64,000 bases of DNA. Origin: CAIKBL01 sp964555355. Its GTDB lineage: Bacteria; Pseudomonadota; Gammaproteobacteria; Ga0077536. Below are positions 62,879-64,000 of the stretch, in pieces (the stretch's first letter is position 1; each line of letters opens with the position of its first letter). The notes under the pieces were generated by a model that ran no database searches, was not told the DNA's origin, and worked only from the letters and a program-made list of their open reading frames with translations. The stretch is taken from assembly GCA_964555355.1 (NCBI GenBank), contig CAZKRY010000003.1:124001-188000 (forward strand). The letters are read 5' to 3'. Both the position numbers and the translations under genes were made by a program.

Positions 62879-63823
62879 GTGCCCAGAAAGGTCATCGTCG
62901 TCGGCGCGATCAATACAGATTTAGTGATCACGGCACCGCACCTACCGGCCCCGGGAGAAACGGTAGTCGGTGGCGGGTTACAGATTTTTGGCGGCGGGAA
63001 AGGCGCAAACGCTGCAGTGGCGGCAGCTCGGGCTGGCGCCGAAGTCCTATTGATCGGCGCGGTTGGTGCGGACGACGCAGGCGTCAAGGCACTCGCTTCG
63101 CTTCGCGAGGACGGAGTCGACACCAGTGGCGTCGCGACACTTGAAGATCACCCTTCCGGGGCGGCGCTGATTATTGTCGATGCGAAAGGAGAAAATCAGA
63201 TCGTGATCGGGCCTGGCGCAAACGGCGCAGTGTCCGCGGCGATGGTGAGCGCGGCGATGGACTCGGTACTGTCGAATACTGCCGTGGTCTTGGTCAGTAC
63301 CGAAATACCGTATGCCGCCGTCGCGGCCGCGGTCGAGGCAGCAGCACAGGCCGGCGTGATGTGTCTGTTAAATCCCGCACCGGTCATTCCGGGACTCGTC
63401 GACCTGTTGCCATTCGGCCCGGTCCTCACGCCTAATGCAATCGAACTGACGGAAATGGCGCACGCCTGCGGTAACGCATCTAATTCTGACAAGGAAACCG
63501 TGGACGCACGCCTCCAAAGCCTGGGCCGACGCACCGGCGCGCCAGTGATCGTGACCATGGGGGGCGACGGTTGTGCCGTACGGCTGCCCGACGGCGGGCT
63601 GTACCGCATCCCTATCCAAGCGCAGGTTGAGGTTGTCGACACCACTGGAGCCGGCGACACCTTCAACGGCGTGCTCGCCTGTCGTCTTGCCGCGGGTGAT
63701 CCCCTAATGAGCGCGATTAGAACCGCAGTAATGGCGGCTTCGATTTCAGTCACTGCATTTGGTGCTCGGGCCGGAATGCCGTTCGCAGAGGCCATTTCGA
63801 AATTCGCTATACGCGCTATATAG
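62879..63823 (+). CDS. rbsK: Ribokinase (PfkB family)
   Basis: 314-residue kinase phosphorylating ribose to ribose-5-phosphate. GTG start. The first PfkB signature is the GGGKGANAAVAAARAG segment near residue 40; the substrate motif is VGAINTDLV; the catalytic signature DTTGAGDTFNG contains the Asp base. Ribokinase is the best fit, though other PfkB sugar or nucleoside kinases remain possible. It completes a nucleoside hydrolase-ribokinase route for ribose from nucleosides. Confidence 0.9.
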   Translation: MPRKVIVVGAINTDLVITAPHLPAPGETVVGGGLQIFGGGKGANAAVAAARAGAEVLLIGAVGADDAGVKALASLREDGVDTSGVATLEDHPSGAALIIVDAKGENQIVIGPGANGAVSAAMVSAAMDSVLSNTAVVLVSTEIPYAAVAAAVEAAAQAGVMCLLNPAPVIPGLVDLLPFGPVLTPNAIELTEMAHACGNASNSDKETVDARLQSLGRRTGAPVIVTMGGDGCAVRLPDGGLYRIPIQAQVEVVDTTGAGDTFNGVLACRLAAGDPLMSAIRTAVMAASISVTAFGARAGMPFAEAISKFAIRAI

Positions 63824-63841
63824 CGCTCGCAAAGCGAATTA

Positions 63842-63856
63842 ATAGAATCGTTTATT
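63842..63856. promoter_or_regulatory. Copy of the nucleoside hydrolase promoter motif
   Basis: ATAGAATCGTTTATT, identical over 15 bases to the complement of 58927-58941, 19 bases after the ribokinase stop in an AT-rich region leading to the next gene outside the window. Confidence 0.45.
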
Positions 63857-63948
63857 TGTATTCTTATTTTCTGCTTCTCTCTCGAGATATTTTTATAAAT
63901 ACTTTATATTTCAAATTGTTATATATACTAGAGCGTGGCCGATTTGTA

Positions 63949-64000
63949 TAGAAACGCTGCGCTTTGAGTCTGTTGCTATTCACCAATAGAAACGTTACTG
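63949..64000. promoter_or_regulatory. Two TAGAAACG sites at the window's right edge
   Basis: TAGAAACG occurs at 63949-63956 and again at 63987-63994, the latter within TAGAAACGTTACTG, 13/14 identical to the complement of the site at 57551. The 38-bp spacing and the AT-rich context suggest a LacI-regulated promoter of a gene beyond the window. Confidence 0.5.

Overview
This 64 kb window looks like the chromosome of a soil- or water-dwelling gammaproteobacterium. The evidence is its moderate-to-high GC, tripartite RND efflux with a NodT-type outer membrane factor, a MipA/OmpV porin, sortable PEP-CTERM proteins, and the DUF1302/MMPL/DUF1329 trio common in Nevskiales- and Steroidobacter-like bacteria. 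The genus cannot be fixed from sequence alone. No rRNA or intact tRNA gene was found. Gene decay is common: remnants of a GST, a di-haem peroxidase, an alpha/beta hydrolase, a P450 and several toxin-antitoxin and transposase genes are still readable.

0-15 kb, envelope and signalling. Two decayed fragments at the left edge are followed by an RND efflux operon on the minus strand (outer membrane factor, adaptor, permease). On the plus strand come two outer-membrane barrels, an OmpR-type regulator with its histidine kinase, and a large GGDEF-EAL protein. The two barrel genes share a near-identical GTAAG direct repeat with 11-bp period in their promoters, which suggests that the neighbouring two-component system controls them and probably the efflux operon.

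15-28 kb, mixed metabolism. An FAD-linked oxidase fused to a methyltransferase is translationally coupled to an unknown exported protein. Around it lie GSTs, an FKBP, a cobalamin-binding protein, a hydrolase, an HsaA-like flavin monooxygenase and a periplasmic propeller. 27-32 kb, surface glycoconjugates: a PEP-CTERM protein with a textbook sigma-54 promoter, a PglB/STT3 oligosaccharyltransferase and a Wzx-like flippase.

32-37.5 kb, a decayed island. Two direct copies of the 3' half of a tRNA-Arg gene flank about 4 kb that ends in a truncated tyrosine integrase. Inside are two 420-bp direct repeats from the end of an IS91-like element (a third, divergent end lies at 37.3 kb), an IS4-type transposase remnant, a VPxPA-CTERM surface protein, and two diverged copies of one ParE-type module, both damaged. 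A BrnT/BrnA module with a broken toxin lies just outside.

37.5-57 kb, catabolic block. A NicX-like 2,5-dihydroxypyridine dioxygenase, two Rieske oxygenases, a TetR regulator with a matching operator in front of each Rieske operon, an AtzH-like protein, an SDR and a complete Cox-type molybdenum hydroxylase operon (G-M-S-L-D-E) suggest oxidation and ring opening of an N-heteroaromatic compound. The DUF1302-MMPL-DUF1329 genes would handle envelope transport.

57.8-64 kb, nucleoside/ribose block. A nucleoside hydrolase, EutQ-like cupin, flavin-binding protein, amidotransferase-like protein, LacI regulator and ribokinase share repeated TAGAAACG sites in the intergenic regions. The same sites lie in front of the DUF1329 operon and so may link the two blocks.
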